DNA from: CAZNKU01 sp045541135
Lineage (GTDB): Bacteria > Bacillota > Clostridia > Monoglobales > Firm-18
NCBI GenBank assembly: GCA_045541135.1
Contig: JAZQIO010000011.1
Coordinates: 1 to 49,519, forward strand
Length of the DNA stretch: 49,519 nucleotides
Direction of reading: 5' to 3'
Shown here one piece after another: positions 1 to 9,657 of the stretch (positions within the stretch are counted from its first letter, which is position 1; each line of letters starts with the position of its first letter). The translations under genes and the position numbers were made by a program. The notes beneath the pieces are model-generated. The model saw nothing but the letters and a program-made list of their open reading frames with translations. It ran no database searches and was not told the origin of the DNA.

Positions 1-141
1 ACAGTAACCTTAAACTTAACATCTGTAGGGTTAGGAATATTAATACCTTTATTTATAACTCCTTTATCAGAAATATACCCTTTAGAAAGTGATTCCCATG
101 TGATATCATAGCCCTCTGTTGTTTTTGAAGGAAGCTTCAAA
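1..141. repeat. Left copy of 141-bp terminal direct repeat
   Basis: Bases 1-141 are identical to 49379-49519. An exact overlap of this kind at both ends is what a de Bruijn assembler leaves when it walks round a closed circle, and 141 is a common largest k-mer size. The repeat lies inside one coding frame, which it continues in phase. It is therefore better read as circular closure than as a biological terminal repeat. Confidence 0.9.
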
Positions 142-3100
142 TCTGCAACAATTTGTTTTTGATTTGTTACACTATCGGATGTGATTCTAACTAAAGCACC
201 CTCTATACGTTCACTGTGGTTTTGTGCTTTTTTTACTTTTAGGTAAAATTCTTTTTTTACCTTAAACCTTGGGTGTTCAGGATTTGAGATAGTTAAAGTT
301 AAAGTAATATCTTCATCCTCTAACCCTCTGTATATTTTTTTGTTTTCCAAATCCACAAGATAATTATCAGCAGACCAATTAATATCATATCCGTGTAATT
401 CAGGCAACTTAATATCACCATATACATCTTCAAAATTTGTTGTAATATCTGATATATCAATTGAATCAACAACTTGAATAAGGCTTGAAACAATGTCAAC
501 ATCACGATATACCAATTTTGTAAGATCACCATTTGTCAATGTTATAGAATCATTATCTGTAGCATTTTCAACATATATTCTATAAGCATTCATAATTCCA
601 GTGGCATTGCCAAAACTCATCCCATCCTTCAAGGCAACAGTTGAATTAGCCCATGCCCATATTTTACCGTTTTCAACATCTACTCTGAATTTTAGTTTGT
701 ATTCATTTTTATTAACTAAATTATTTACAATGCTAATATTTTCATATTTATCAACAAGGTAAATACCATTTGAATCAACCATTAATTTGCCATATGTTTC
801 AAACTTTTCTGTTACAGGATTATAATTACCTACTTCAATGTACGAATTACCGTAATTCAAATCCGGAATAACTGATAATTCAAAATCATATGCCCCATTA
901 TGATCAAAGTAATATGTCTTAGTATTTGCATCAGATGACTTAATCGCTTCCATAAAACCTACAACAGATGAAATACCCTTCAATTTAACGCCTTCACTAA
1001 CAGGTGTACAATCCCCTGTAGCTATTAGTGCATCTGTAATTTTTGTAGATTTGTAGTCATAAGAAACTAAATGTTCTTTTATTACTTCATCTTTTGCTTT
1101 AATATTAAAATCATATATTTTATAAAAATCAAAGCCTGTAATAGAATTGGAAATCTTGATATTCCCTACAGTATCTTCAAGTCCTCTTATTACTTCACCT
1201 TTATTTGAAACAACTGCTTCCCTCATTGTTTCAACAGTATATTCCGCAGCCAATGCATCAGGGATAACAATATTTCCAACAACATTCATTGGAGAAACAA
1301 CTTCCCCGGATGCATACAAAAATGTATCAGGAGCGGTAGTCATAAATTTGCTTAATGTTGTTTCGCCAGTTGAATCCTGTTTCTTCTTTATTTCGTACAT
1401 CTTTACTCGTTTAAAGGTTATTTTATCGCCTTTTTCCATAAATGGGCGAGCTCTGTACCAAAAATGAGTTATTGTATCCAAAGTGTATGGTACTTCACCC
1501 ATTAGTACATATTCACCGTCAACTAGAGAATAGCCTGTCATCTTGTAATTTATAGTATCAAAAACAAGTCGAACTGTCATATCCTGACCATCTACTCTGT
1601 TTTTAAAACTAAATTTATCACTACCACTATGCGCAGCAACACCTAGTGCTTTATATGAAACACGAATATTAATGTAATTTTCATACCCATATGGTGTAGC
1701 CTTTTTATTAACCTTGTTACCAAAGAACAAGTCTGTACGCCCCGATGATTTATTGTCTGTATTTGTTGACCAAGTATCACTTGAGTCTACATTAAGAGTT
1801 AGTTCTAATGCATACACTCCATCAAAGCCTGTTTTATATACCCTATTATGATTTTCCGTATCATTATCAACAAGTTCTACCAAATTTATTGCAAATGCAT
1901 CTACTTCATCAGCTGATGTATGCTCCGCATCTTCATAAACAGGTTCACCGTATTTAACAATACTGATACCATCGTTGCCATAAACTGTTTCAAACTCATA
2001 ACCGCAATCGTCTATAGTATCCTCTATAACAAGCTTTCCAAGCTCACTTTCCGCAAAATCTTTGTTTAGAACATAATCAAACAAAAGTTTTTCTGTGGGA
2101 TTAGGAACAACAGGTTCTTCAGGAATAGTTGGTTCATCCTCGTCATCCCCATAGGGATTGCCCAATATTGTTAGGTTATAAACCTTTTTAAATGTAATGC
2201 CTGAAGCAACACCTGAAACCGTAAGAGTTACATCCTTATCTACAGTCGTTGGGGTTATTGTTCCATCAACAGACAAAACTGAAGAATTAGAACTTTCAAC
2301 TTTATATGCTGCCCATGATGAAGGTATTTCAATATTTTCGTTAACGGCATTTATTTGCAACGGATTCCCTGACTTTCCATTTAAAATATCGGGCAAATTA
2401 TCCTTGAAAGCATAAGCTGCTTCATCAGCTTTAATTTCATAAATCTTAATGTTTTTGAAAGTTATAGAAGAATCTTTTTCCAAATAGTCCATGATACGCA
2501 ACAACATTGACCCAATTACATTATTTGAGCTTATCCCGTATTCTTTTTGTCCATAATATGTATAAACACCCGAATCATCTGCCAAATATATATCAGTTAG
2601 TGATGTATTAGTATCAGTTACCAAACGTAATGTATAATCAGTCTGTGGATTACCACTAAGAGATAGAGCAGAAGATGTCCCCCCATAATATATAAATCCA
2701 CTTGTTTTAGGCATAATTCTCATATGATTCTTAGCAGCAGAGGTTGAATGATTATCAACAACATCACTAAACCAAATGTCTGTACGCCCACTGTTAGTAC
2801 CTGTAGGAACTAAATTATAATTAAAAGTAATATCAATTGCATATTTTCCGCTAAATCCTTTTTGGAAATACTCGGTATTATTATTTTCATCTTTTTCGTA
2901 ATATGCGAAATTAATTGCAAAATCAAAATTTGAAGTGGAGGTTGTGCCATCTTCAGCAGTACGTGTTACCGAAACGCCTTCTGTTGAATATATTGCTGAA
3001 TAATTGTCACTACTATCCAAATTATTTGAAATTACAAATTTACCAAAATCACTTTCCGAAAAATCCTTATTCAATGTATAATCAGCAATAGGTGTCCCTA

Positions 3101-3206
3101 AATATCCACTATATCCAGGATCTGTCAAGTCTGCCCCATATATTGCCACAGGAGCCAAAGTTAAAATTAAACAAAATGCTAAAATTAATGATATTATTCT
3201 TTTCAT
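1..3206 (-). CDS. Giant secreted SLH protein, N-terminal part (runs off left edge; continues at 49378)
   Basis: This is the 5' part of a frame that stays open to base 1. The start is ATG at 3206 behind a strong AGGAGG site, 13 bp after the upstream gene. Residues 1-24 form a signal peptide (MKRIISLILAFCLI then a hydrophobic core). Two related beta-rich units of about 300 residues follow, starting near residues 39 (DYTLNKDF) and 373 (DYVLNKDF). Each carries SGRTD and looks like a concanavalin-type laminin-G/carbohydrate-binding fold. A third, divergent unit starts near 710, and bacterial Ig-like segments with the I-x-W pattern start near 920. No catalytic motif was recognised. Position 140 is in the same frame as 49518, so joining 1 to 49378 gives 5274 bp = 1757 residues plus stop. 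The role is inferred: a cell-surface glycan-binding scaffold beside the lyase. Confidence 0.9.
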   Translation of the reverse strand, partial: MKRIISLILAFCLILTLAPVAIYGADLTDPGYSGYLGTPIADYTLNKDFSESDFGKFVISNNLDSSDNYSAIYSTEGVSVTRTAEDGTTSTSNFDFAINFAYYEKDENNNTEYFQKGFSGKYAIDITFNYNLVPTGTNSGRTDIWFSDVVDNHSTSAAKNHMRIMPKTSGFIYYGGTSSALSLSGNPQTDYTLRLVTDTNTSLTDIYLADDSGVYTYYGQKEYGISSNNVIGSMLLRIMDYLEKDSSITFKNIKIYEIKADEAAYAFKDNLPDILNGKSGNPLQINAVNENIEIPSSWAAYKVESSNSSVLSVDGTITPTTVDKDVTLTVSGVASGITFKKVYNLTILGNPYGDDEDEPTIPEEPVVPNPTEKLLFDYVLNKDFAESELGKLVIEDTIDDCGYEFETVYGNDGISIVKYGEPVYEDAEHTSADEVDAFAINLVELVDNDTENHNRVYKTGFDGVYALELTLNVDSSDTWSTNTDNKSSGRTDLFFGNKVNKKATPYGYENYINIRVSYKALGVAAHSGSDKFSFKNRVDGQDMTVRLVFDTINYKMTGYSLVDGEYVLMGEVPYTLDTITHFWYRARPFMEKGDKITFKRVKMYEIKKKQDSTGETTLSKFMTTAPDTFLYASGEVVSPMNVVGNIVIPDALAAEYTVETMREAVVSNKGEVIRGLEDTVGNIKISNSITGFDFYKIYDFNIKAKDEVIKEHLVSYDYKSTKITDALIATGDCTPVSEGVKLKGISSVVGFMEAIKSSDANTKTYYFDHNGAYDFELSVIPDLNYGNSYIEVGNYNPVTEKFETYGKLMVDSNGIYLVDKYENISIVNNLVNKNEYKLKFRVDVENGKIWAWANSTVALKDGMSFGNATGIMNAYRIYVENATDNDSITLTNGDLTKLVYRDVDIVSSLIQVVDSIDISDITTNFEDVYGDIKLPELHGYDINWSADNYLVDLENKKIYRGLEDEDITLTLTISNPEHPRFKVKKEFYLKVKKAQNHSERIEGALVRITSDSVTNQKQIVADLKLPSKTTEGYDITWESLSKGYISDKGVINKGINIPNPTDVKFKVT

Positions 3207-3219
3207 ACTTTCACTCCTC

Positions 3220-5820
3220 CTATCTTCTTACTACAATGGCACGTACCGTACCAAGGTTTGCACTTACAAATACTTTGTCTCCTATTTGGATTTCATCAAA
3301 AGTAAGCTTTTTAATTTCTTTCTTTCCTTCCAACAAGAAGATCGGCGGTGTGCCTGTGTTAAACACTTCATAGCTATGTGTTGCGCCGCCATAATTTATT
3401 GTAATCGCGTCTGTCCAACGTATTTTATTTCTGGATACATAGTCATATTCCAAATCAATTACTGTGCCCAAACAGGTTTCATTTGGCTGATATGGCTGTT
3501 CAAGGAAGCTTCCGTTAAATGCATTTGCATTCTGCATTATTGCAAAGCCGTTAAGCTCATCATTACCTTCTACCAATGAATATGCTATCAAATCACCTGC
3601 TCCTATTGCTGTAAAGCTGTTTGCATTAGGAATAAGGTTTGATACAAAGTAGTTCTTTTCTCCCTCTTTTGTAAGAAGATTTACTACTATTCTTTCTTCA
3701 TCCTTTTCTATTCTCTTTGAAACCTTCTTTACAATTCCCACAGGGCTTGATGTTGTTACATTACCTGCAAGTCCTGCCTGCATCTTTTCTGTTACTACAA
3801 CAAGTCCTGCTATGCTTGATGTTTCATCTACATCATAAGCCTGGATTTTATATTCTGTGTTTGTAAGCAGCATTACAGGTACCATCAAGTCATCATCTGA
3901 TGCTGATGCAATATCTGCAGGAATACAAATTGACATTGTGTTACTGTCGTCTATACCAAAGCCTCTTTTCGAGCCTTTTGAGAATACCTTACCGTTTTCG
4001 TTATATGTCTTATACACATCATTATCATAAGGGTCGATTGTATCAATTTTGCTGATTTTACCCTCTGCATTTACCGTGTATGATATTATCTTATTAAGAA
4101 TAACTTCAACTGTCTTTTCATCACTGTATCTTTCACCGTTTACACTTACCTTTGACGCAAGCGGATAAATTACTTTACCGCCGTTACGGAAAAACAATTT
4201 TTTACTTGTTTCAGATGCACCCTCTTCTGTAAAGGAATCTTCACTCTTTTCACTGATATATCCGGGAGTGATAAGTGAAATCTTAACATCTTTAAAGTCA
4301 TTTGATGTATCTGATGACTGAAGTACATATGCGTAGTTATCATAAGATACTGTTTCATCAAGGTACACTATTTCATTTCTGAAGTTGATGTATGCATCTA
4401 CATGCTCTCCAAGTTCTGCAGGTACATTTGAAACATATACATCTGTATCAATAGTTACATAATCTTCGTCAATAACCTTAATTGTTCCTGTTACCTTTTT
4501 ATCGGATACAACTACTGTAATAACTTCTTTATCTTTACTCTTTGCTATACTTACTACATTATCTTCTGCAATATTTTCAATTGTAAGAGGATTACCCTCA
4601 CCATCTGTAATACTTACAATATATTCCTCGTCATCAAGTGAAACATATTTTGCACCATCTACTAACTGACCGTTTGCAAGGAAAATCTGTTTGTTTTCCG
4701 CATATACTCTTTCAACAACAGCGTCAGTATAGTTTGTTATATATATTACATCGTAAATTTCATCTTCGTTATTATCTATTGCGCGTAGTGTACCTTCTTT
4801 ATAATTTCCTATTTTTTCAGGAGTGATAGTATGGTCTCTTCTGTTGTTGTAAATCATTTTTGTAGAATCATCATATCTTACTTTATATGGTTCATCATTG
4901 ATGCTATACTTAAGAGTCCCTGCTGATGCACCCAAAAATTCATCCAAATCAAATTCAACAATAGTATTTTTGTTTGTTGGGTTAATTGCAGTAATCAATC
5001 CGTTTGCATCATCTGTATATTCAATGTAATAATCCACATTCATACCAACAAGACCGCGAGGTACATCAAAACTGCATTTGTACACTGCACCATCTATTTC
5101 AATGGTATTTAACTTGTTTTTAGCCATACCGTTATAAAGGTATGTTACGCAGTCTGCTGTTACAATACCATTTTTCTTTGTGAGTCTGTGATGCTGTGCT
5201 GTTGCAAGGAATGATTTTAAAGAATTGCCCTCAACAACCTCAAAACTGCCTGTGCCGAACATACCGAAGTTTTGTGTCATAAGGTCAACATCAAGACTGT
5301 TGTCAATCATAATAAAACCGTCACGTCGTGTAACATATTCACCTGCTGAATTTGCATTATCATAAATACCGATTGTGCTTGCAAGGTAGTAATATGAGCT
5401 AAGGTCAGTATTACGGACAATGCTTGAATAACCAAGTGCGTTTACCATAAACTTACCAACCTGCGGATATGTAAGGTAAGCATCAGGATTGAACTTACCA
5501 TCGCCTGCTCCGGAAATAATATTAAATTCATATAAAAGGTTAATTGCACCAAGATAAGGACTTGTTGCACAATCTGTAAAATAGCTTACATTTTCCATAG
5601 CCTTTGCAGATTCATTGTAGCCAAGTGCATTTACAACAAGCTGTGCAAATTCTCCTCTCGTCATATATGAATCCATAGTTGTTGTGTCCTCAATATTCTG
5701 AAGAACACCCAATGATTCAAGGTCAAACATAACTGTATTCATATCAGCAAAAACTGTAGGTACAGCAAGTGCAAAAATACATATTATGCTAACCAAAAGT
5801 TTTGAAACTCTTTTTAGCAT
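3220..5820 (-). CDS. Secreted protein with N-terminal SLH domains and a large beta-rich region
   Basis: About 866 residues. An upstream in-frame GTG (5829) overlaps the ribosome site, so ATG at 5820 is preferred, with GGAG 8 nt away. A signal peptide (MLKRVSKLLVSIICIFALA) is followed by SLH-type repeats over about residues 30-190 (MTRGEFAQLVVNALGY, DGKFNPDAYLTYPQVGKFM). These normally bind pyruvylated wall polysaccharide. The remaining 670 residues are beta-rich with repeated short segments (EIYDVIYITNYTDAVV-like) and no enzymatic motif I recognise. Its SLH domains are N-terminal, unlike the C-terminal ones of its two SLH neighbours. It lies between a Gfo/Idh/MocA gene and the giant SLH gene in one operon. 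Probable surface or structural protein; ligand unknown. Confidence 0.85.
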   Translation of the reverse strand: MLKRVSKLLVSIICIFALAVPTVFADMNTVMFDLESLGVLQNIEDTTTMDSYMTRGEFAQLVVNALGYNESAKAMENVSYFTDCATSPYLGAINLLYEFNIISGAGDGKFNPDAYLTYPQVGKFMVNALGYSSIVRNTDLSSYYYLASTIGIYDNANSAGEYVTRRDGFIMIDNSLDVDLMTQNFGMFGTGSFEVVEGNSLKSFLATAQHHRLTKKNGIVTADCVTYLYNGMAKNKLNTIEIDGAVYKCSFDVPRGLVGMNVDYYIEYTDDANGLITAINPTNKNTIVEFDLDEFLGASAGTLKYSINDEPYKVRYDDSTKMIYNNRRDHTITPEKIGNYKEGTLRAIDNNEDEIYDVIYITNYTDAVVERVYAENKQIFLANGQLVDGAKYVSLDDEEYIVSITDGEGNPLTIENIAEDNVVSIAKSKDKEVITVVVSDKKVTGTIKVIDEDYVTIDTDVYVSNVPAELGEHVDAYINFRNEIVYLDETVSYDNYAYVLQSSDTSNDFKDVKISLITPGYISEKSEDSFTEEGASETSKKLFFRNGGKVIYPLASKVSVNGERYSDEKTVEVILNKIISYTVNAEGKISKIDTIDPYDNDVYKTYNENGKVFSKGSKRGFGIDDSNTMSICIPADIASASDDDLMVPVMLLTNTEYKIQAYDVDETSSIAGLVVVTEKMQAGLAGNVTTSSPVGIVKKVSKRIEKDEERIVVNLLTKEGEKNYFVSNLIPNANSFTAIGAGDLIAYSLVEGNDELNGFAIMQNANAFNGSFLEQPYQPNETCLGTVIDLEYDYVSRNKIRWTDAITINYGGATHSYEVFNTGTPPIFLLEGKKEIKKLTFDEIQIGDKVFVSANLGTVRAIVVRR

Positions 5821-5845
5821 TTCATTCACTCCTTATCTACCTATA

Positions 5846-7144
5846 TTATATTTGATCCATATAGATTATTTTTTCTTCGACACGAGCCTCGTCAGCTTTA
5901 AACACAGCCAAATGACTTAGTGTAGAATCATTTATATCAGTACATGATATAGTCGCTTCCTCCCCATTAAGGTACTTAATAAAATCCTCCATAAGGATTC
6001 CATCTCCTCCGCCGTGTCCACCAAAGGCACCTGTCATATCACCGCTAACCTTCAAGTCAAATTCCTCTTCTGTATATTCCTCTGTTTCGGTAGGATGAAT
6101 TTTTCTCAAAACATACTTTGAACTTTCCATTGAGCCTTCAATTTCACCTTTTGTTCCTATGATATGTATAGTTCTTCCGGGCTTTGTAACTCCGCCTATC
6201 ATGTTAAATGTTCCCAAAGCTCCATTTTCAAAACTTACTATTATGGACTGACTTTCAACATTATTATCACGATTGCAATCCCACACACATCTTCCATATG
6301 GATTATCTGTTTTCAAAGACTCCTTCTTGCGTTCTATATCAATTGTACCTTCACCCTCAATAGATTTCCACACATAAGGCCCCCAACGTTCAGGTTGTAA
6401 AATATAGTGAAGATATGCAGAATAAAGACAAGTTTCAACATAAGGACAATCTGCCATACATCTTGATCCTGCTCCTTCAGGTTTCTTTCCTGGCACAAAC
6501 TGAAACTGATTGCCAAAGCTAGATATTTTGACTGGCTTTGTTTCTCTCATAAGCCACATCATAAGATCTAAATCATGACAACATTTTTGCAACAACATAG
6601 TTGTATGGCATTGCTTTTCGCTAGCCCATTTACCTCTTACAAAAGCCGTTCCAAGATGATGATAACTTACTCGTTCGTTAAGGTAGATATTCATTATCTC
6701 GCCCACATCACCATTTAAAATATGTTTTTTTATAGCTGTATAAAACGGAGTATATCTTAAAACATGTCCAATGATAACCTTACGTTTTTCCTCATTTGCA
6801 ACCTTAAGCAATTCCAACATTTCTTCTTTGTTAACCGCCATAGGCTTTTCCAAAAGCATATCGTAACCTTTTCTCAAAATTGGAATAGAGGTAGGCACAT
6901 GCAGATGATCCATTGTTCCATTTATAACTGCATCTGCAAATTTATCTCTTTTAACAAATTCATCAACAGATTCAAAACAATTTTCTTTCGGAACATTATA
7001 TTTTTCTCTCATTATTTTTGTACGGACAGGGTCAGGATCCACAATACCTACAATTTTAAGCTTATCAGGCTCTCTGAGAGAATATCTGCTATACACATCA
7101 CCTCTGTTACCTGCACCCACTACAACAACCTTAATCTGTTTCAT
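5846..7144 (-). CDS. Gfo/Idh/MocA family oxidoreductase
   Basis: About 432 residues. ATG at 7144 overlaps the TGA of the preceding gene (ATGA) and has GGGAGG in front of it. A longer in-frame start at 7159 lies inside that ribosome site and is rejected. The N terminus is an NAD(P)-binding Rossmann fold (KVVVVGAGNRGDVYSRYS, GxGxxG type), followed by the family motif LLEKPMAV. The C-terminal alpha/beta domain has GHGGGDGILMEDFI. A Cys-containing insertion (CMADCPYVETC and a later VWDC) resembles relatives that act on amino-sugar or uronate glycosides. Substrate unknown. Translational coupling to the amidohydrolase gene upstream suggests joint action on a sugar or sugar acid. Confidence 0.9.
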   Translation of the reverse strand: MKQIKVVVVGAGNRGDVYSRYSLREPDKLKIVGIVDPDPVRTKIMREKYNVPKENCFESVDEFVKRDKFADAVINGTMDHLHVPTSIPILRKGYDMLLEKPMAVNKEEMLELLKVANEEKRKVIIGHVLRYTPFYTAIKKHILNGDVGEIMNIYLNERVSYHHLGTAFVRGKWASEKQCHTTMLLQKCCHDLDLMMWLMRETKPVKISSFGNQFQFVPGKKPEGAGSRCMADCPYVETCLYSAYLHYILQPERWGPYVWKSIEGEGTIDIERKKESLKTDNPYGRCVWDCNRDNNVESQSIIVSFENGALGTFNMIGGVTKPGRTIHIIGTKGEIEGSMESSKYVLRKIHPTETEEYTEEEFDLKVSGDMTGAFGGHGGGDGILMEDFIKYLNGEEATISCTDINDSTLSHLAVFKADEARVEEKIIYMDQI

Positions 7145-7878
7145 AATACATCCTCCCACATTTCCTTCTTAACAAAAGTATCTCTAAGTTCTGTTTCTAT
7201 TCTCAATACCGCCGACTTAACATTTTTTAAAGGAAAGCCTGAACCAAAAACTGCCTTTTTATACCACTCTGGATTATCAATAACAATATTAGCCGAAAAA
7301 CCTGATACATCTGTATATACAAAATCTTCATTAATCAATACATCTTTTATTTCACTTATTTCTCCATCCTTAAAATGACAAAGAATTATTTTTGTATCAA
7401 CATTTCGTTCAATAAATTTAGCAACATCATCAGGTTTCATCAAAATCGGATAAATAATATGTGCCAATCTTTCATCAAGCATTCTTGCCGTCAAAAAGAT
7501 TGGTAAGTTATTCTCTTTAGCAAAGCTTAATACAGGCATTAAAACTTTGGAATTTATGTTATACCCATGATAGCATGGAATCAACCGAATTCCACTTACA
7601 TCAAAATCCTCTACACAGCGTTTTAATATATACATACATCCGTCAAGAGTGGGATTAACAGTAACAATCTGTTTGTAATTACTACCTTTAATTTCCTCGT
7701 GAAGTTCTTTTTCCGATTCATAAAAATCATTATAGAAAATTGAATAAATTGAAGATAAATATCCATATTCTATACCATTTTTTCTGTGGACTGCCTTTAA
7801 ATCTTCAAAGGTATAACGTCTTAATTTATGAAATGGCCATTGTCCTATATAACAATTATAATCTATCATTTTAAACAC
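7141..7878 (-). CDS. Amidohydrolase-like TIM-barrel protein (PF04909-type), divergent
   Basis: About 245 residues from GTG 7878, which overlaps the TAG of the gene upstream. ATG at 7869 (MIDYNCYIGQWPF) is an equally plausible start. The layout follows the amidohydrolase-2 family: an N-terminal strand followed by IGQWPF, GIRLIPCYHGY in the middle, and a C-terminal VFGSGFPL where typical members have FGSD. The usual metal-binding HxH is replaced by YNCYIG, and the C-terminal Asp of FGSD is Gly. It may therefore lack the metal site or use a different mechanism. The neighbouring amidohydrolase (7878-8636) keeps HTH and FGSD, so the two could form a heteromer or act on successive intermediates. 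Confidence 0.8.
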   Translation of the reverse strand: MFKMIDYNCYIGQWPFHKLRRYTFEDLKAVHRKNGIEYGYLSSIYSIFYNDFYESEKELHEEIKGSNYKQIVTVNPTLDGCMYILKRCVEDFDVSGIRLIPCYHGYNINSKVLMPVLSFAKENNLPIFLTARMLDERLAHIIYPILMKPDDVAKFIERNVDTKIILCHFKDGEISEIKDVLINEDFVYTDVSGFSANIVIDNPEWYKKAVFGSGFPLKNVKSAVLRIETELRDTFVKKEMWEDVL

Positions 7879-8636
7879 TACCTTATCTTGAAATCACGGT
7901 CAAAAAGTTTTAATGTATTCTTGTAAAATATTTTTTCTTTAACCAAATCGGAAACTTCTGCTTCCATCACTTTGCCATAAGGAATTGCAAAAGAACATCC
8001 CGTAAGGTCACTACCAAACAATATTCTATCATCACCAAGATTTTCTACTGCATACTCAATCTCGTTAGTTCTGTTAGATGACCCACTTACATCAACCCAT
8101 ACATTCTTAAGTTCTCTCACTATTTGTACACCATTATAACAATTTCCATCAATATGGGCCATAATAATTTTAAGTTCAGGGTATCGAAGTGCAAGATTGC
8201 GTATATTTACAGATGTATTTTCCTTTGCAACCTGAGATGTACTTTTCTTAGATGAATGAATAAGTAACGGAACATTGTAATCAATTATTTTTTCCGCCAA
8301 CGGACTCACAATATCACTATCGCAATATTCTGAAACCCAAATTTTCACGCCAACCATATTTTGTTCTTCTATTCCTCTTTTTACAACATCCAAAGCATTT
8401 CTATGTTCCGGACACACATAAGCATATCCCTTTATAACATCAGCACTTTCCTTTGCATACATGCAAATAACGTCATTTATATAACTTACCTCTTCTTCGG
8501 TAGAAAAATATGTTTTGAGTCCGGACACAAACGCCATATCAATACCATACTTTTCAATAGTTTGTAAAAGTAGTCTTTTTTCACTTTCAATATCTTTTGT
8601 AAACCAAATATGGGTGTGCATATCAATTAGTTTCAT
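7878..8636 (-). CDS. Amidohydrolase family protein (PF04909-type)
   Basis: 252 residues. The N-terminal MKLIDMHTHIW carries the HxH metal ligands. VPLLIHSS and IIMAHIDGN supply later histidines, and RILFGSDLTG holds the C-terminal catalytic Asp. This is the metal-dependent TIM-barrel fold of amidohydrolase-2 enzymes, which hydrolyse lactones or amides or decarboxylate carboxylic acids. No signal peptide, so cytoplasmic. It sits between a D-2-hydroxyacid dehydrogenase gene and a second, motif-poor amidohydrolase. A role as a sugar lactonase is plausible but inferred. Confidence 0.88.
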   Translation of the reverse strand: MKLIDMHTHIWFTKDIESEKRLLLQTIEKYGIDMAFVSGLKTYFSTEEEVSYINDVICMYAKESADVIKGYAYVCPEHRNALDVVKRGIEEQNMVGVKIWVSEYCDSDIVSPLAEKIIDYNVPLLIHSSKKSTSQVAKENTSVNIRNLALRYPELKIIMAHIDGNCYNGVQIVRELKNVWVDVSGSSNRTNEIEYAVENLGDDRILFGSDLTGCSFAIPYGKVMEAEVSDLVKEKIFYKNTLKLFDRDFKIR

Positions 8637-8653
8637 AACAAAGTCCTTCTGTC

Positions 8654-9652
8654 TTATGCTAACTTAGAAAGGTCATCAAGATTAACCTCTGTACGCATTT
8701 TTTCACCGTTCATTAATCTTTCAAGTTCTTCACATACATGAAGTGCAATTCTCTTGAGCCCATTTGTTACAGTACCCGCAATATGAGGTGTAAGCACAAC
8801 ATTATCCAAATCTCTCAACTTATTATTTTGGGCAGGAGGTTCAGGGTTGGTTACATCTATGCAAGCAAAAATTCTACCTTTTTCAAGTTCTTCAATTAAA
8901 TCATGCTCATTTATAATTGTACCGCGTGCTGTATTGATTAAAATAGCACCATCCTTCATTAATTCAAGATTATCTTTATTTATCATATTATCTGTTGCAG
9001 GGATTGAAGGTGCGTGTATTGTTACAACATCACTTTCCTTCATCAGTTCGTTAAGTTCAACCTTTTTTGCGCCTATCTTTTCAATATCTTCCGCTGACAA
9101 AACAGGATCATACATCAAAACATCAACATGGAAATTTTTAAGTAATTTAACCATATGTCTACCTACAAAACCACCACTTATAACTCCAACATTAATATCA
9201 TAAAAATCTTTTACTACCGTGTATCTGTTTTCATCCCAAATCTTTTTATCTTTTGTATCCTTACTAAGCTTATAAAATCCCTTACATGCAGAAATAGCAA
9301 AGCCCAAAGCTGTTTCAGCAACACCTTCTCCTATTGCAACTGCAGAACCTGTAATTCGTATTTTTCTTTCAACCATCGTATCAGAAACAACTGGTTTCAC
9401 AGTACCTGCTGCATGAATTACACCCTTTAAATCAGGACATGCATCTAAAAATTCTTTTGAAAGTACTGGAGAATGCCATGATGTTATAATAACCTCTGCT
9501 CCCTTTACAAAATCTGCTGCATACTCTAAATCTTGAAAGTCTTCCCTGTCATAAATTGAAAGCTCCCCAAATTTTCTAATCTTTTCGTAATATTTTTCAT
9601 TAAAAATTCTATTTTGCTGAAATTTATTTACTAAAAGTGCTATTTTACCCAT
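8654..9652 (-). CDS. D-2-hydroxyacid dehydrogenase family protein
   Basis: 332 residues, start ATG with GAGG in front. It has the two-domain D-isomer-specific 2-hydroxyacid dehydrogenase layout. An N-terminal catalytic subdomain is split by an NAD-binding Rossmann segment (GVISGGFVGRHMVKLL). The signature INTARGTIINEHDL follows, then the catalytic region VVLTPHIAGTV with the expected His. Family members reduce or oxidise 2-keto/2-hydroxy acids using NAD(P). In this operon it could act on a sugar-acid intermediate released by the enolase-superfamily or amidohydrolase enzymes. The exact substrate cannot be read from sequence. Confidence 0.9.
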   Translation of the reverse strand: MGKIALLVNKFQQNRIFNEKYYEKIRKFGELSIYDREDFQDLEYAADFVKGAEVIITSWHSPVLSKEFLDACPDLKGVIHAAGTVKPVVSDTMVERKIRITGSAVAIGEGVAETALGFAISACKGFYKLSKDTKDKKIWDENRYTVVKDFYDINVGVISGGFVGRHMVKLLKNFHVDVLMYDPVLSAEDIEKIGAKKVELNELMKESDVVTIHAPSIPATDNMINKDNLELMKDGAILINTARGTIINEHDLIEELEKGRIFACIDVTNPEPPAQNNKLRDLDNVVLTPHIAGTVTNGLKRIALHVCEELERLMNGEKMRTEVNLDDLSKLA

Positions 9653-9657
9653 TTTAA

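Noticed and set aside
1..141. The 141-bp terminal repeat as a phage or transposon terminal repeat
   Set aside because: It is in the middle of a coding frame that continues in phase, and there are no packaging, capsid or transposase genes; circular closure explains it better.
320..532. 70-aa minus-strand ORF and many other 60-130 aa ORFs across the window
   Set aside because: They lie in other frames of well-supported genes, lack ribosome sites and have low-complexity composition.
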